Shown: in pieces, positions 14,564 through 22,317 of the stretch
Layout: each line of letters opens with the position of its first letter
How positions within the stretch are numbered: position 1 is the stretch's first letter
NCBI RefSeq assembly: GCF_002929275.1
Contig: NZ_PJIK01000003.1
Span: 332,546 to 396,545, forward strand
From: Arthrobacter sp. ZGTC131
Lineage (GTDB): Bacteria > Actinomycetota > Actinomycetes > Actinomycetales > Micrococcaceae
Direction: 5' to 3'
Length of the DNA: 64,000 nt
The notes under the pieces: model-generated
The model's database searches: none
Told to the model about the DNA's origin: nothing
Seen by the model: the letters and a program-made list of their open reading frames with translations, nothing else
Made by a program: the position numbers and the translations under genes

Positions 14564-16182
14564 GGCGCGGCCTGTTCAGGGGCCCTGAGTTCCTGGCTGC
14601 CTAGCCGCAGCTCGGTGCCGCCCAGGACGTGGGTGAACTCCTCGTCGTGCGTCACGGACACCACAGCCGTGCCGGCGTCGAGCAGTTCGGACAGGAAAGA
14701 GGCGAGCTCGGCCCAGGTGTTGGCGTCCTGGCCGAACGTCGGCTCGTCGAGGACCAGGACCTGCGGGTGGGCCGCCAGGACGGTGGCCACCGAAAGCCGG
14801 CGCTTCTCGCCGCCGGAGAGGGTGTACGGGTTGGCGTCCACGAGGTCGGTCAGGCGGAGCCGCTCCAGCAGCTCGTCGACGCGCTCCTCGCCGTGGCCCA
14901 GGTGCTTCGGGCCGAACTGGAGCTCGTCCAGGACCCGCCCCGTGACGAACTGGTGCTCGGGCTCCTGGAACACCGTCCCGATCCTGGCAATCAGCTGCTC
15001 GGCCTTCCATTTGTAGGGGTCGATCCCGGCCCCGCGGCTCAGCTCCACCGCAGCGGACACCTTGCCGTCCACGGCCGGAAGGAGGCCGGCGAGGGTCAGC
15101 GCGAACGTGGATTTGCCTACCCCGTTTGGCCCGGTGATGGTCAGCGCCTCGCCTGCACGGACCTGCGCCGTGACGTCCCGCAGGACGGGCACGGGCGGGA
15201 CGGACTTGAAGCCGCGGCGGCGCGGACGATTCCGGGAAACCGCGAGGCGTTCGGCGGCGAGCATCAGCTGGCCGGGGGCAAGGGCCGGCTCCCCGCCGGC
15301 GGCACGGTGCGCGTCAGCAGGCAGACCGCCAGGGATCCGCAGCCGCGTGGCCGGAACGTGGCCCGGCACCCAGACGCCGGCGGCGGCGAGCATCCCGCGT
15401 GCCTGCTCCAGGACCTGGTCCGGGGGGCCGTCGATCAGCACGGCCGGCTGGGTGGCGGAGCCCGGCTGGAGGACCACGATCCGATCCACGAGGTCCTTCC
15501 ACACCGCGACCCGGTGCTCCACGACCACCAGCGTGGCGCCCGTCTTGTCGAGGCAGCGCCCCACGGCGTCGCGGACTTCGAGGACGCCGGCCGGGTCGAG
15601 GTTCGCTGTGGGCTCGTCCAGCAGGATCAGCCCGGGCCGCATCGCCAGGATGCCGGCCAGCGCAAGGCGCTGTTTTTGCCCGCCGGACAGCGCTGACGTC
15701 GGGTGGTCCAGCGGAAGGTGCGCCAGCCCGACGTCGTCCAGCCCCTCGTGCACCCGCGCCCAGATCTGCTCGCGGGGTACCGAGAGGTTCTCCGCGCCGA
15801 AAGCGACGTCGTCGCCGAGGCGGGAGAGCACCACCTGGGTTTCGGGGTCCTGCTGCATGAGGCCGGCCCGGCCGCGGCGGGCGCGCGGCGGTTCGCCGTC
15901 GATCAGGAGGCTGCCGGTTTCGTCGGCGTCGTCACTGTCGGGAGGGCTGGCGTCGCCCGCTGCGGCGCTACCGGAGGTGCTGTCGCCGAGCACGCCGGCA
16001 AGGGCGTGGAGCAGCGTGGATTTGCCGGCGCCGGAGGGCCCCAGGAGCAGGACGCGCTCCCCGGGGCGGATGTCCAGGTCCAGCCCGTTGACCGCGGGCT
16101 TCGTGCGGCCGGCGTGGCGCCAGCCCCAGCCGCGGGCGGTGACCGCGGCGGGGCGGACACCGCCGTCGTGAATGGCGGGCAT
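14560..16182 (-). CDS. ykoD: ECF transporter ATPase, two fused ABC domains (YkoD-like)
   Basis: A 540-residue protein with two complete ABC cassettes. The first has Walker A GPSGAGKST, signature LSGGQKQR and Walker B LILLDEPTANLD. The second, after a linker rich in Pro/Arg, has GPNGVGKST, LSGGEKRR and VLVLDEPTFGQD. A tandem ABC in one chain replaces the EcfA/EcfA' pair, as in YkoD. The ATG overlaps the ykoE stop by one base (TGATG) and the gene ends in an ATGA with ykoC, so all three are translationally coupled. Confidence 0.9.
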   Translation of the reverse strand: MPAIHDGGVRPAAVTARGWGWRHAGRTKPAVNGLDLDIRPGERVLLLGPSGAGKSTLLHALAGVLGDSTSGSAAAGDASPPDSDDADETGSLLIDGEPPRARRGRAGLMQQDPETQVVLSRLGDDVAFGAENLSVPREQIWARVHEGLDDVGLAHLPLDHPTSALSGGQKQRLALAGILAMRPGLILLDEPTANLDPAGVLEVRDAVGRCLDKTGATLVVVEHRVAVWKDLVDRIVVLQPGSATQPAVLIDGPPDQVLEQARGMLAAAGVWVPGHVPATRLRIPGGLPADAHRAAGGEPALAPGQLMLAAERLAVSRNRPRRRGFKSVPPVPVLRDVTAQVRAGEALTITGPNGVGKSTFALTLAGLLPAVDGKVSAAVELSRGAGIDPYKWKAEQLIARIGTVFQEPEHQFVTGRVLDELQFGPKHLGHGEERVDELLERLRLTDLVDANPYTLSGGEKRRLSVATVLAAHPQVLVLDEPTFGQDANTWAELASFLSELLDAGTAVVSVTHDEEFTHVLGGTELRLGSQELRAPEQAAP

Positions 16183-16802
16183 CAGGAGAAGACGGGCTCC
16201 GTGGCTGCCTTGCGGGACGCGAACGAGCTCAGTACGCCGGTCTTGGCCAGGCCGCGGGTGGCGATCCAGGACAGGGCGCCGGCAATGATCGCACCGGAGA
16301 TGGCCGTGAAAATGATGTAAGTGAGCTTGTCACCCGCCGCGTAGGCGATGTTCCAGCCCCACGGCAGGAACGAATCATTCAGGCCGCAGAACAGGCCGGC
16401 GCCGGCTCCGGCCAGCAGCGACGCGGGCAGGTTGAATTTCTTGTACATGAAGGCGGCAAACACCAGCTCGGCGCCGAGGCCCTGCAGGATGCCTGAGATG
16501 AGCACCGTGGTGCCGTACTGGGATCCCATGATCAGTTCACCGGTGGCGGCAACGGTTTCGCAGAACAGTGCCGCGCCCGGCTTGCGGATGATGAGCATGC
16601 CCAGGACCGCCGGGATCATCCAGCCGCCGGCGTAGAGCCCGGAAAGGGGCGGGTAAAACGCGTTGACTGGGGCGGAAATGAGATTGGCTCCCTGGGACCA
16701 GGCCCAGAAGATCACACCGCCGGCGACGGCGATCAGTGCCGCCACCACGATGTCCGCCACGCGCCAGTTGTAACCGGTCTTCTTGGTTGCTGCAGTTGTC
16801 AT
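16182..16802 (-). CDS. ykoE: ECF transporter S component YkoE (thiamine/HMP uptake)
   Basis: A 206-residue protein with about six membrane segments. ADIVVAALIAVAGGVIFWAW near the start, FYPPLSGLYAGGWMIPAVLG in the middle and PWGWNIAYAAGDKLTY near the end are typical of the YkoE family, the substrate-capture subunit for hydroxymethylpyrimidine/thiamine. Two adjacent ATGs exist at 16805 and 16802; the second has AGGAGG at a normal 6-nt spacing, so I use it. The leader carries a TPP riboswitch and a hairpin that pairs with the ribosome site. Confidence 0.88.
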   Translation of the reverse strand: MTTAATKKTGYNWRVADIVVAALIAVAGGVIFWAWSQGANLISAPVNAFYPPLSGLYAGGWMIPAVLGMLIIRKPGAALFCETVAATGELIMGSQYGTTVLISGILQGLGAELVFAAFMYKKFNLPASLLAGAGAGLFCGLNDSFLPWGWNIAYAAGDKLTYIIFTAISGAIIAGALSWIATRGLAKTGVLSSFASRKAATEPVFS

Positions 16803-16808
16803 CATCGT

Positions 16809-16827
16809 CCTCCTGAGGAACAGGAGG
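16809..16827 (-). promoter_or_regulatory. Ribosome-site-sequestering hairpin (TPP riboswitch expression platform)
   Basis: On the minus strand CCTCCTG (16827-16821) pairs perfectly with CAGGAGG (16815-16809) across a 5-nt loop. The second arm contains the AGGAGG used by ykoE. This would hide the ribosome site and suits translational control by the TPP aptamer upstream. Pairing is seen directly; the switching is inference. Confidence 0.7.
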
Positions 16828-16887
16828 GGAAAGCGCTCCCCGGCTGCTGGTGGTTGGACCGCCAACTGCCGGACACTTTGAGAACTC

Positions 16888-17008
16888 GACTCCCTTGCGC
16901 CGGTACTAGCCGGATCAGGTTCGAGGGTCTGCGGCTGTCCGCACTCTCAGCGCCCACCGCGGTTCGGCTGGCAGTTGCCAGTGATCCCCGACGGCGGCGC
17001 TCCCCTGT
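16888..17008 (-). ncRNA. TPP (thiamine pyrophosphate) riboswitch
   Basis: Read on the minus strand, the Thi-box core is clear: GGGGAGC at the 5' side, GCTGAGAGTGCGG, ACCCTCGAACCTGATCCGG, then CTAGTACCGGCGCAAGGGA at the 3' side. The long optional P3a-type arm lies between GGGGAGC and GCTGAGA. It precedes ykoEDC by about 85 nt, so thiamine uptake genes are shut when TPP is abundant. Confidence 0.93.
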
Positions 17009-17134
17009 CGTAATAAATCTGCCCTTATGGGCTGATCCAGTTTACACCGGCACGGCGCCGGGAGACCGGGGGCCGGTGTCACAATCCGGGAGTTTACGGC
17101 GCCTGCCGGAGGAGGTCCGGAGTACATTGGGGCC

Positions 17135-17686
17135 ATGACCCATCAGGATTCCGGCAGCGGCGCTGCGAGCGACTACGACCCCGACTCCCCCGACGAACAG
17201 CCCGCAGGTTCGCTGGCGGCACTGATCGCAGAGATCGAGGCGCAGATCGCCGCTCTGCAGTTTCCCGCCTTCAGCAAGGACGACGCCCTAAACCTGGGTC
17301 TCCTGCTGGTTGAACTCGGCAAGAAGGGCAACCTGCCCATCGCGATCGACATCACCAAGGGCGAACAGGTCCTGTTCCATGTGGCGCTGGAGGGCGCCAC
17401 GCCGGACAACGAGGGCTGGGTCAAGGCCAAGCAGCGGACGGCCGCACGCTATGAAGAACCGTCGCTGCTGGTGGGCCTGCGCGGCAGGGTGGGCGGCGGG
17501 CGGATCGAGGACAACACCTGGTTCGACCAGTCCACCTACGCGGCCCACGGCGGCGCGTTCCCCGTCTATGTGCGCGGCGTGGGCGCGGTCGCCGTTGTCA
17601 CTGTGTCCGGGCTGCCGCAGAAGGCCGACCACGACCTGGTGGTTCAGGCGCTGACGGAAATCCACCAGTCCATGCGGCTAGGCTAG
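17135..17686 (+). CDS. UPF0303 / heme-degrading-domain (GlcG-HbpS fold) protein
   Basis: A 183-residue protein. After an acidic disordered N-terminus (about 25 residues), LPIAIDITKGEQVLFHVALEG, DNEGWVKAKQRTA and AHGGAFPVYVRGVGAVAVVTVSGLPQKADHDLVV match the UPF0303 (yeast YBR137W-like) family of the GlcG/HbpS fold. Members are often annotated as heme-degrading-domain proteins; true heme chemistry is not shown for all. It stands alone, followed by a separate small DUF4235 gene. Confidence 0.8.
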   Translation: MTHQDSGSGAASDYDPDSPDEQPAGSLAALIAEIEAQIAALQFPAFSKDDALNLGLLLVELGKKGNLPIAIDITKGEQVLFHVALEGATPDNEGWVKAKQRTAARYEEPSLLVGLRGRVGGGRIEDNTWFDQSTYAAHGGAFPVYVRGVGAVAVVTVSGLPQKADHDLVVQALTEIHQSMRLG

Positions 17687-17725
17687 AGGAAGTCCAGTAT
17701 TCAAGACGCAAGGAGTCCCGGAAAA

Positions 17726-17989
17726 ATGAGTTTCTTCATCAAGCTGGTTGGCACGGGCATCAGCCTGCTGGCAGGGTTCGCCGGTACCAAGGCCGTGGAT
17801 ACCATCTGGGAAAAGACCACCGGCCGGAAGCCGCCTAAGGGCGGGAAGGACGACGTCCCCACGACGCTGCGATCGGCCCTGACCTTCGCGCTCATTTCGG
17901 CCTCCGTAAGCGCCATCATCCAGGTGCTGGCCAACCGCGGCACGCAGCGGGCCATCACCCGCTTCGCTAAGAGCCAGGACATCGTCTAA
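17726..17989 (+). CDS. DUF4235 small membrane protein
   Basis: An 87-residue protein with an N-terminal hydrophobic segment (FIKLVGTGISLLAGFAGTKA), the WEKTTGRKPP loop and a second hydrophobic segment (TFALISASVSAIIQVLA). This is the layout of actinobacterial DUF4235 proteins. AAGGAG precedes the ATG at about 11 nt. The function is unknown; it is a predicted two-helix membrane protein. Confidence 0.82.
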   Translation: MSFFIKLVGTGISLLAGFAGTKAVDTIWEKTTGRKPPKGGKDDVPTTLRSALTFALISASVSAIIQVLANRGTQRAITRFAKSQDIV

Positions 17990-18026
17990 CCGGCCACGAG
18001 CGCGGGTTGAGCCTGTCCCGCCCGCT

Positions 18027-18045
18027 GGTTGAGCTTGTCGAAACC
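18027..18045. repeat. GGTTGAGCTTGTCGAAACC repeat element
   Basis: This 19-mer is bounded by GGTT and AACC. From memory it is a very common dispersed repeat in Micrococcales genomes. A degenerate copy (GGGTTGAGCCTGTCCCGCCC) begins at 18004. It lies between the tail-to-tail DUF4235 and XRE genes. Confidence 0.65.
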
Positions 18046-18060
18046 CGCTGGACCGGCTGT

Positions 18061-18267
18061 TCATTCTTCGACCCACTCGAGCAGGTCGCCCGGCTGGCAT
18101 TGCAGTACCCGGCACATGGCTTCCAGGGTGCTGAAGCGAACTGCCTTGGCGCGGCCGTTCTTGAGCACGGCCACGTTTGCCGGCGTTAACCCGACCCGTT
18201 CGGCAAAGTCCCCGACGCTCATTTTGCGCTTGGCCAGCTCGACGTCGATCCGCACCACAATGGGCAT
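18061..18267 (-). CDS. XRE-family HTH regulator paired with DUF2975 protein
   Basis: A 68-residue single-domain helix-turn-helix protein. RKMSVGDFAERVGLTPANVAVLKNG is the HTH and LQCQPGDLLEWVEE the typical end of the small YozG-like XRE family. Its ATG overlaps the DUF2975 stop by one base, so it is co-translated. This two-gene DUF2975-XRE arrangement is recurrent in bacteria; the XRE protein most likely controls the pair. Direct repeats upstream of the DUF2975 gene are a candidate binding site. Confidence 0.87.
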   Translation of the reverse strand: MPIVVRIDVELAKRKMSVGDFAERVGLTPANVAVLKNGRAKAVRFSTLEAMCRVLQCQPGDLLEWVEE

Positions 18268-18746
18268 CAGATGACCGCTTCCATATCGGTCCGGAGGCCG
18301 GTGGCCTGCAGCAGCAGCGCCCGCATCACCAGTATCAGGAGCCCGAGAACAGCCCCGCCCACCAGCATCAGCAGCAGCAACAGCGGCAATCCGGGATCAC
18401 CCGAGTTGATAGCGAGGTAGAAAAAGAGGCCGAGCAGCAGCGCCCAGGCGGCCGCGATAGCCCACACGATCGCATCCACCCATGCCAGGGCCGCCTTACT
18501 GAAGATGCGGTCGTGCTTGACCATGGTGAGCAGTTTCCAGGTGCTCACGATCACCGTCTGGACGCACATCAGCTCCAGCACTGCCAGCGCGGTCAGCGGC
18601 CACCGCAAATACGCCAGCTCCGGATTCTCTTCGGCCATGTGCGCAAACTGCCCGGGGAAGGACAGGGTCTGAAAAACCATCAGGAGCGCGAACGCCAGCA
18701 CAAGCAGGAGTCGGAGCGCGGTGACCGCCAAATGAGTCTTTTGCAT
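18267..18746 (-). CDS. DUF2975 four-helix membrane protein
   Basis: A 159-residue protein with four hydrophobic segments (about residues 8-28, 50-70, 90-112 and 118-145) and the sequence WKLLTMVKHDRIFSKAALAWVDAI typical of DUF2975. It probably senses something in the membrane for the adjacent XRE regulator, but that is inference. No Shine-Dalgarno site is seen. A TTGACA with a GACACT 17 nt downstream would place the transcript start at the ATG, so the mRNA may be leaderless. Confidence 0.82.
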   Translation of the reverse strand: MQKTHLAVTALRLLLVLAFALLMVFQTLSFPGQFAHMAEENPELAYLRWPLTALAVLELMCVQTVIVSTWKLLTMVKHDRIFSKAALAWVDAIVWAIAAAWALLLGLFFYLAINSGDPGLPLLLLLMLVGGAVLGLLILVMRALLLQATGLRTDMEAVI

Positions 18747-18748
18747 AC

Positions 18749-18782
18749 ATCGAGTGTCAATTGCTTCCTATCGAATGTCAAT
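18749..18782 (-). promoter_or_regulatory. Direct repeat ATTGACAYTCGAT x2: candidate operator/promoter of DUF2975-XRE operon
   Basis: Two 13-bp copies (18749-18761 and 18770-18782) differ at one base and are 21 bp apart, two helical turns. Each contains TTGACA. They lie immediately upstream of the DUF2975 ATG at 18746, an ideal place for the XRE repressor. The binding itself is inferred. Confidence 0.55.
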
Positions 18783-19201
18783 ATCTTTCGCTTGCCGTCA
18801 TCCCCGCTCGGATGCTTCCCGGACCTTTCCAAGTGAGGCAACGTCTCCGCGCGCGGACACTTTCCATGAGTGACCGCGACCTGTTGCCTGCGGCATGTCC
18901 GACGCCTAGGCTTGGCATCTGGGGACCGCAGCGCAGCGGTGGTGGGATCGGAGAAAATATCGTGACAGCCAAAGTCAAACTTCGGGTCCGGGTGGACCTC
19001 GATGGTGCACACGTGCAGGTCTCGGCGTGCTGGCACACCACAGCGCTAGGTGCCCGGGCTTGTACGCCGTAATGCACCCTGAAGCCGCAACGAAAATTCC
19101 GTGCTACGCCTCGGCCGCTGCCTGACCACGGCCGCGCTAGGCGCAACCCCGGCAGACCCGGAAACCTACCGAGTTCAACTCACACCAGGAAGTTGATCAG
19201 A
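18783..19201. other. Mostly non-coding stretch with a possible decayed reading frame
   Basis: This stretch of about 420 bases has no convincing intact gene. From 18962 a frame starting GTG reads VTAKVKLRVRVDLDGAHVQV and then runs into a stop at 19070. In another frame, LYAVMHPEAATKIP follows at about 19058-19100. This suggests a small gene broken by frameshifts, but I cannot name the family. No promoter could be assigned with confidence. Confidence 0.3.
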
Positions 19202-19447
19202 ATGCACATTAAGGACCATTGGAACCGCATCGACCACACCACGCAGAAGTGGCTCATCGACAATCCGGGATGCCAGATCCTCCCCCGAACCATCACGGCC
19301 GTAATCAGCAAGGAGACCGGCGACGCCGACGAGGCAGACCAGCACGGCGAGGCAGTGCTTTCCCAGGAAGACCGCGACTTCATTCGCGCCAGGGCGAATG
19401 ACCACCGGCCTCACGAGTACCGTTTCTTTGACTCAACCCAACCCTGA
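19202..19447 (+). CDS. Hypothetical small protein (81 aa)
   Basis: A charged, soluble 81-residue protein beginning MHIKDHWNRIDHTTQKWLID, containing ILPRTITAVISKETG and ending EYRFFDSTQP. AGGAAG lies about 9 nt before the ATG; a TTG three codons earlier sits on the ribosome site and is unlikely to be the start. No motif or fold is recognised. Codon use looks normal for the window. It follows the possibly decayed frame above, and the two may once have been a pair. Confidence 0.6.
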   Translation: MHIKDHWNRIDHTTQKWLIDNPGCQILPRTITAVISKETGDADEADQHGEAVLSQEDRDFIRARANDHRPHEYRFFDSTQP

Positions 19448-19492
19448 GTGCTCACCGCTGAGTTCCGTGCTCCACCGTGGGTTTGGGCAAGC

Positions 19493-19906
19493 TTAACCAG
19501 CGGCGCGGTTCCCGCCGTCGGGCTCCGCGTCCCTGGCCGCCTGGGCGGCCTTCAGCACTACGGCTTCCAGCTCATCGGAGCTGAGCAGCTCCTTGTGGAG
19601 GTGCTTGGTGCGGTAGCCCGCACGGCCCACCATGTGGGCGGAAACCGGCACCGTCAGCAGCTGGAAGATCCAGGCCACCAGCAGTACCGGCCACACCCAC
19701 CAGGTGCGCAGCTGGAGCCCCACCGCGGCCAGCAGCAGGAACAGCCCAAGCACCTGCGGCTTGGTGGCCGAGTGCATGCGGCTCATGAGGTCGGGGAAGC
19801 GCAGCAGGCCGATGGCTGCGGCCAGCGACATCACCGCACCCACGATCATGAAGACGGCCGACACCGCGTCGATCACGGTGTCCACGGTGCTGGCATCAGG
19901 ATTCAT
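19493..19906 (-). CDS. mrpG: Na+/H+ antiporter subunit G (MrpG/MnhG)
   Basis: 137 residues with three membrane segments. AAIGLLRFPDLMSRMHSATKPQVLG near residue 35 is the MnhG signature. The ATG lies inside the end of mrpF (11-bp overlap). The C-terminal 40-residue charged tail is cytoplasmic. It is the last gene of the mrpACDEFG operon. Confidence 0.93.
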   Translation of the reverse strand: MNPDASTVDTVIDAVSAVFMIVGAVMSLAAAIGLLRFPDLMSRMHSATKPQVLGLFLLLAAVGLQLRTWWVWPVLLVAWIFQLLTVPVSAHMVGRAGYRTKHLHKELLSSDELEAVVLKAAQAARDAEPDGGNRAAG

Positions 19907-20174
19907 TGGTCTGCCCCCGCCGGTCCGCCACGAAGCGGGCCACAGTGACCGAGCCGATGAAGCCGATGATGGACACGGCAACGAGCAGCATCAGGTTGTT
20001 GAGGTGCCTGTTCACGGCCATGTCGATGCACAGCGCCGCTCCGAGAATGGCCAGCAGCACGTCCGCCGCCAGCACCCGGTCCAGCAGGGACGGGCCGCGG
20101 GCTATCCGCACGATCGCTCCTGCGGCGGCGAGGGACAGCACCACTGCCGTGACGGTCAGGACCAATTCCATCAT
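19896..20174 (-). CDS. mrpF: Na+/H+ antiporter subunit F (MrpF/MnhF)
   Basis: A 92-residue, three-helix subunit with IVRIARGPSLLDRVLAADVL near residue 21, the MnhF signature. It starts inside the mrpE stop (ATGA overlap); a second ATG follows directly. It is a small scaffold subunit of the hetero-oligomeric Mrp antiporter. Confidence 0.93.
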   Translation of the reverse strand: MMELVLTVTAVVLSLAAAGAIVRIARGPSLLDRVLAADVLLAILGAALCIDMAVNRHLNNLMLLVAVSIIGFIGSVTVARFVADRRGQTNES

Positions 20175-20716
20175 GCGGCAACCTCCTGGTTCAGGGCGGC
20201 AAGCTCTTCCTTGGTTCCCATGACCCGGATGAGCCCTGCCTCGGTGTCCCGGACCTCCGTGCGGAGTTTCAGCACGTCGTCGGCGTTCCGGACGTTCAGC
20301 CCGTGGATGTACAGCGTGGAGGTGGACCTGTCCACCTCCACCACCAGTGATCCGGGGATGAGGGAGATGACGTGCCCTGTGGCCGTCACCATGAGGTCAG
20401 AATGGCTCCGCAACGGCACAGCGACGACGGCGTTGGTCACCTTGGGCCCCTGGGCCACGGCCAGGTAGAAGACCTGGAAACTGGCGGCCGCCACCCTGCC
20501 GATGAACATGACGGCGAACGGAACCGCCCGGAGGACATTGAACCGCCCGCTCAGCTCCACCGGCGGCAGGTAGAACAGACGCGCCACTGCGGCGGCCAGC
20601 AAGGCTCCGAACAGCAGGTTGCCCGGGCTGAAGTCCTGCCACAGGGCGCCCCAGACAATCACGAGCCAGACGAGCAGCGGCAATTCCTGCCGCAGGGAGA
20701 TTCGCTGGCGGCTCAT
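20171..20716 (-). CDS. mrpE: Na+/H+ antiporter subunit E (MrpE/MnhE)
   Basis: A 181-residue subunit. N-terminal membrane helices (LLVWLVIVWGALWQDFSPGNLL) are followed by the conserved cytoplasmic part: LMVTATGHVISLIPGSLVVEVD and LYIHGLNVRNADDV. This is the standard MnhE length and layout. The ATG overlaps the mrpD stop in an ATGA. Confidence 0.93.
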   Translation of the reverse strand: MSRQRISLRQELPLLVWLVIVWGALWQDFSPGNLLFGALLAAAVARLFYLPPVELSGRFNVLRAVPFAVMFIGRVAAASFQVFYLAVAQGPKVTNAVVAVPLRSHSDLMVTATGHVISLIPGSLVVEVDRSTSTLYIHGLNVRNADDVLKLRTEVRDTEAGLIRVMGTKEELAALNQEVAA

Positions 20717-22317
20717 TTGCCGCCACCGCCCAAGGCCAGTCCCGGAACAGGCGCATTCTCGCCCAGCACCGACTCGATGTACGCGGACCTGTCCAGCATG
20801 GTCGCGGCGGACTGGTTCGCCACTTCAAACAGCGGGCCGGCAAAGACGGTCAATGCCACGCCAAGTACCACCAGCCCCAGTGTGGAGCCCACCATGGTCC
20901 GCGGCAGCAGTGTCACGTTGGTCCTGCCCGCGCGATGGCCGGTCGCTGAGTCCTTGGCCTCGGCGAGCAGCACGGGATCCGGGTGCTCGGCGTCCTCGGG
21001 CTTCCGCCAGAACGCACGGTTCCACACGCGGGCAACCGCCAGCAGCGTCAAAAGGCTGGTCACCGCCCCGCCAATGACCAGCGCGTAGGCCAGCGGCGTG
21101 CCCAGCCCGATGCCCGCCTGCATCAGGCCGAGTTTGCCCAGGAAACCTGAGAACGGCGGAATCCCGGCCAGGTTCATGGCGGGCACGAAGAACAGGAGGC
21201 CCAGGAGCGGGGACAGCTTGGCCAGCCCGGCCAGCCGGTCCACGGAGGAGCTTCCGCCGCGCCGTTCAATTAGGCCGGTGACCAGGAAGAGGCTGGTCTG
21301 GATGGTGATGTGGTGCGCCACGTAGAACACGGCCGCACCGAGCCCGGCCACCGAGGACAGCGCCAGTCCGAACACCATATAGCCGATGTGGCTGACCAGC
21401 GTGAACGAAAGCAAACGCTTGATGTCGCTCTGGGCGAGGGCGCCAAGGATTCCCACCACCATGGTGAGCAGCGCCGCCACCATGAGCGGCGAATTGAGGC
21501 TGTCTCCCGGGAAGAGGAGCGTTTCGGTGCGCACCATGGCGTAGACGCCCACCTTGGTCAGCAGGCCAGCGAACACGGCGGTGACGGGTGCCGGGGCCGT
21601 GGGGTAGGAGTCAGGCAGCCAGAAGGACAGCGGGAAGACGGCGGCCTTGATGCCGAAGGCGACGAGCAGCATGACGTGCAGGAGGGTCTTGGTGCCCTGG
21701 TCGAGCTCCGCGAGTTTGATGGCAAGGTCGGCCATGTTGATGGTTCCGGTGGCGCCGTAGATCATGGCGATGGCGATGAGGAACAGCACGGAGGACACCA
21801 CGGAAACCACCACGTACGTGACCCCGGCGCGGATGCGCGGGCCGGTGCCGCCCAGCGTCATCAGCACGTAACTCGCCGTCAGCAGGATCTCGAAGCCGAC
21901 GTAAAGGTTGAAAAGGTCGCCGGAGAGGAACGCGTTGGAGACGCCCGCCACGAGGATCAGGTACGTGGGGTGGAAGATCGAGACCGGGGCATCCTGGTCG
22001 CCGTCGGCCATGCCCTGGCCGGTGGCATACACCAGGACCGCCAGGCTCACCGCGGAGGAGACCACCAGCATCAGCGAGGAGAACTGGTCCACTACCAGGA
22101 CGATTCCCCAGGGCGGCAGCCAGCCGCCGATGTTCACCGCCTCAGTCCCGCCGCCCCAGACGGACGCCAGCAGCCAGCACTCCAGCAGCAGCGTCAGGGA
22201 CAAAAGGGCGATGCTCACGGCACGCTGCGCGTGGGAATGCCGGATCAGCAGGAACGTCAGCGCGGCGCCCAGGATGGGAAGTACGACGGCGAGCGGGGCA
22301 AGGCTTGCGATGTTCAC
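20713..22317 (-). CDS. mrpD: Na+/H+ antiporter subunit D (MrpD/MnhD)
   Basis: A 534-residue proton-translocating subunit homologous to NuoM/NuoN, with about 14 membrane segments. The PTYLILVAGVSNAFLSGDLFNLYVGFE region carries the conserved Glu of helix 5, and AAVFPLSFWLPDSYPTAPAP, ALAQSDIKRLLSFTLVSHIGYM and VFYVAHH carry the ion-path Lys and His residues. It starts with a GTG that overlaps the mrpC stop. Confidence 0.93.
   Translation of the reverse strand: MNIASLAPLAVVLPILGAALTFLLIRHSHAQRAVSIALLSLTLLLECWLLASVWGGGTEAVNIGGWLPPWGIVLVVDQFSSLMLVVSSAVSLAVLVYATGQGMADGDQDAPVSIFHPTYLILVAGVSNAFLSGDLFNLYVGFEILLTASYVLMTLGGTGPRIRAGVTYVVVSVVSSVLFLIAIAMIYGATGTINMADLAIKLAELDQGTKTLLHVMLLVAFGIKAAVFPLSFWLPDSYPTAPAPVTAVFAGLLTKVGVYAMVRTETLLFPGDSLNSPLMVAALLTMVVGILGALAQSDIKRLLSFTLVSHIGYMVFGLALSSVAGLGAAVFYVAHHITIQTSLFLVTGLIERRGGSSSVDRLAGLAKLSPLLGLLFFVPAMNLAGIPPFSGFLGKLGLMQAGIGLGTPLAYALVIGGAVTSLLTLLAVARVWNRAFWRKPEDAEHPDPVLLAEAKDSATGHRAGRTNVTLLPRTMVGSTLGLVVLGVALTVFAGPLFEVANQSAATMLDRSAYIESVLGENAPVPGLALGGGGK

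Noticed and set aside
18680-19146. Overlapping minus-strand frames of 118-122 codons
   Set aside because: They cover the DUF2975 promoter and lack recognisable domains or ribosome sites.
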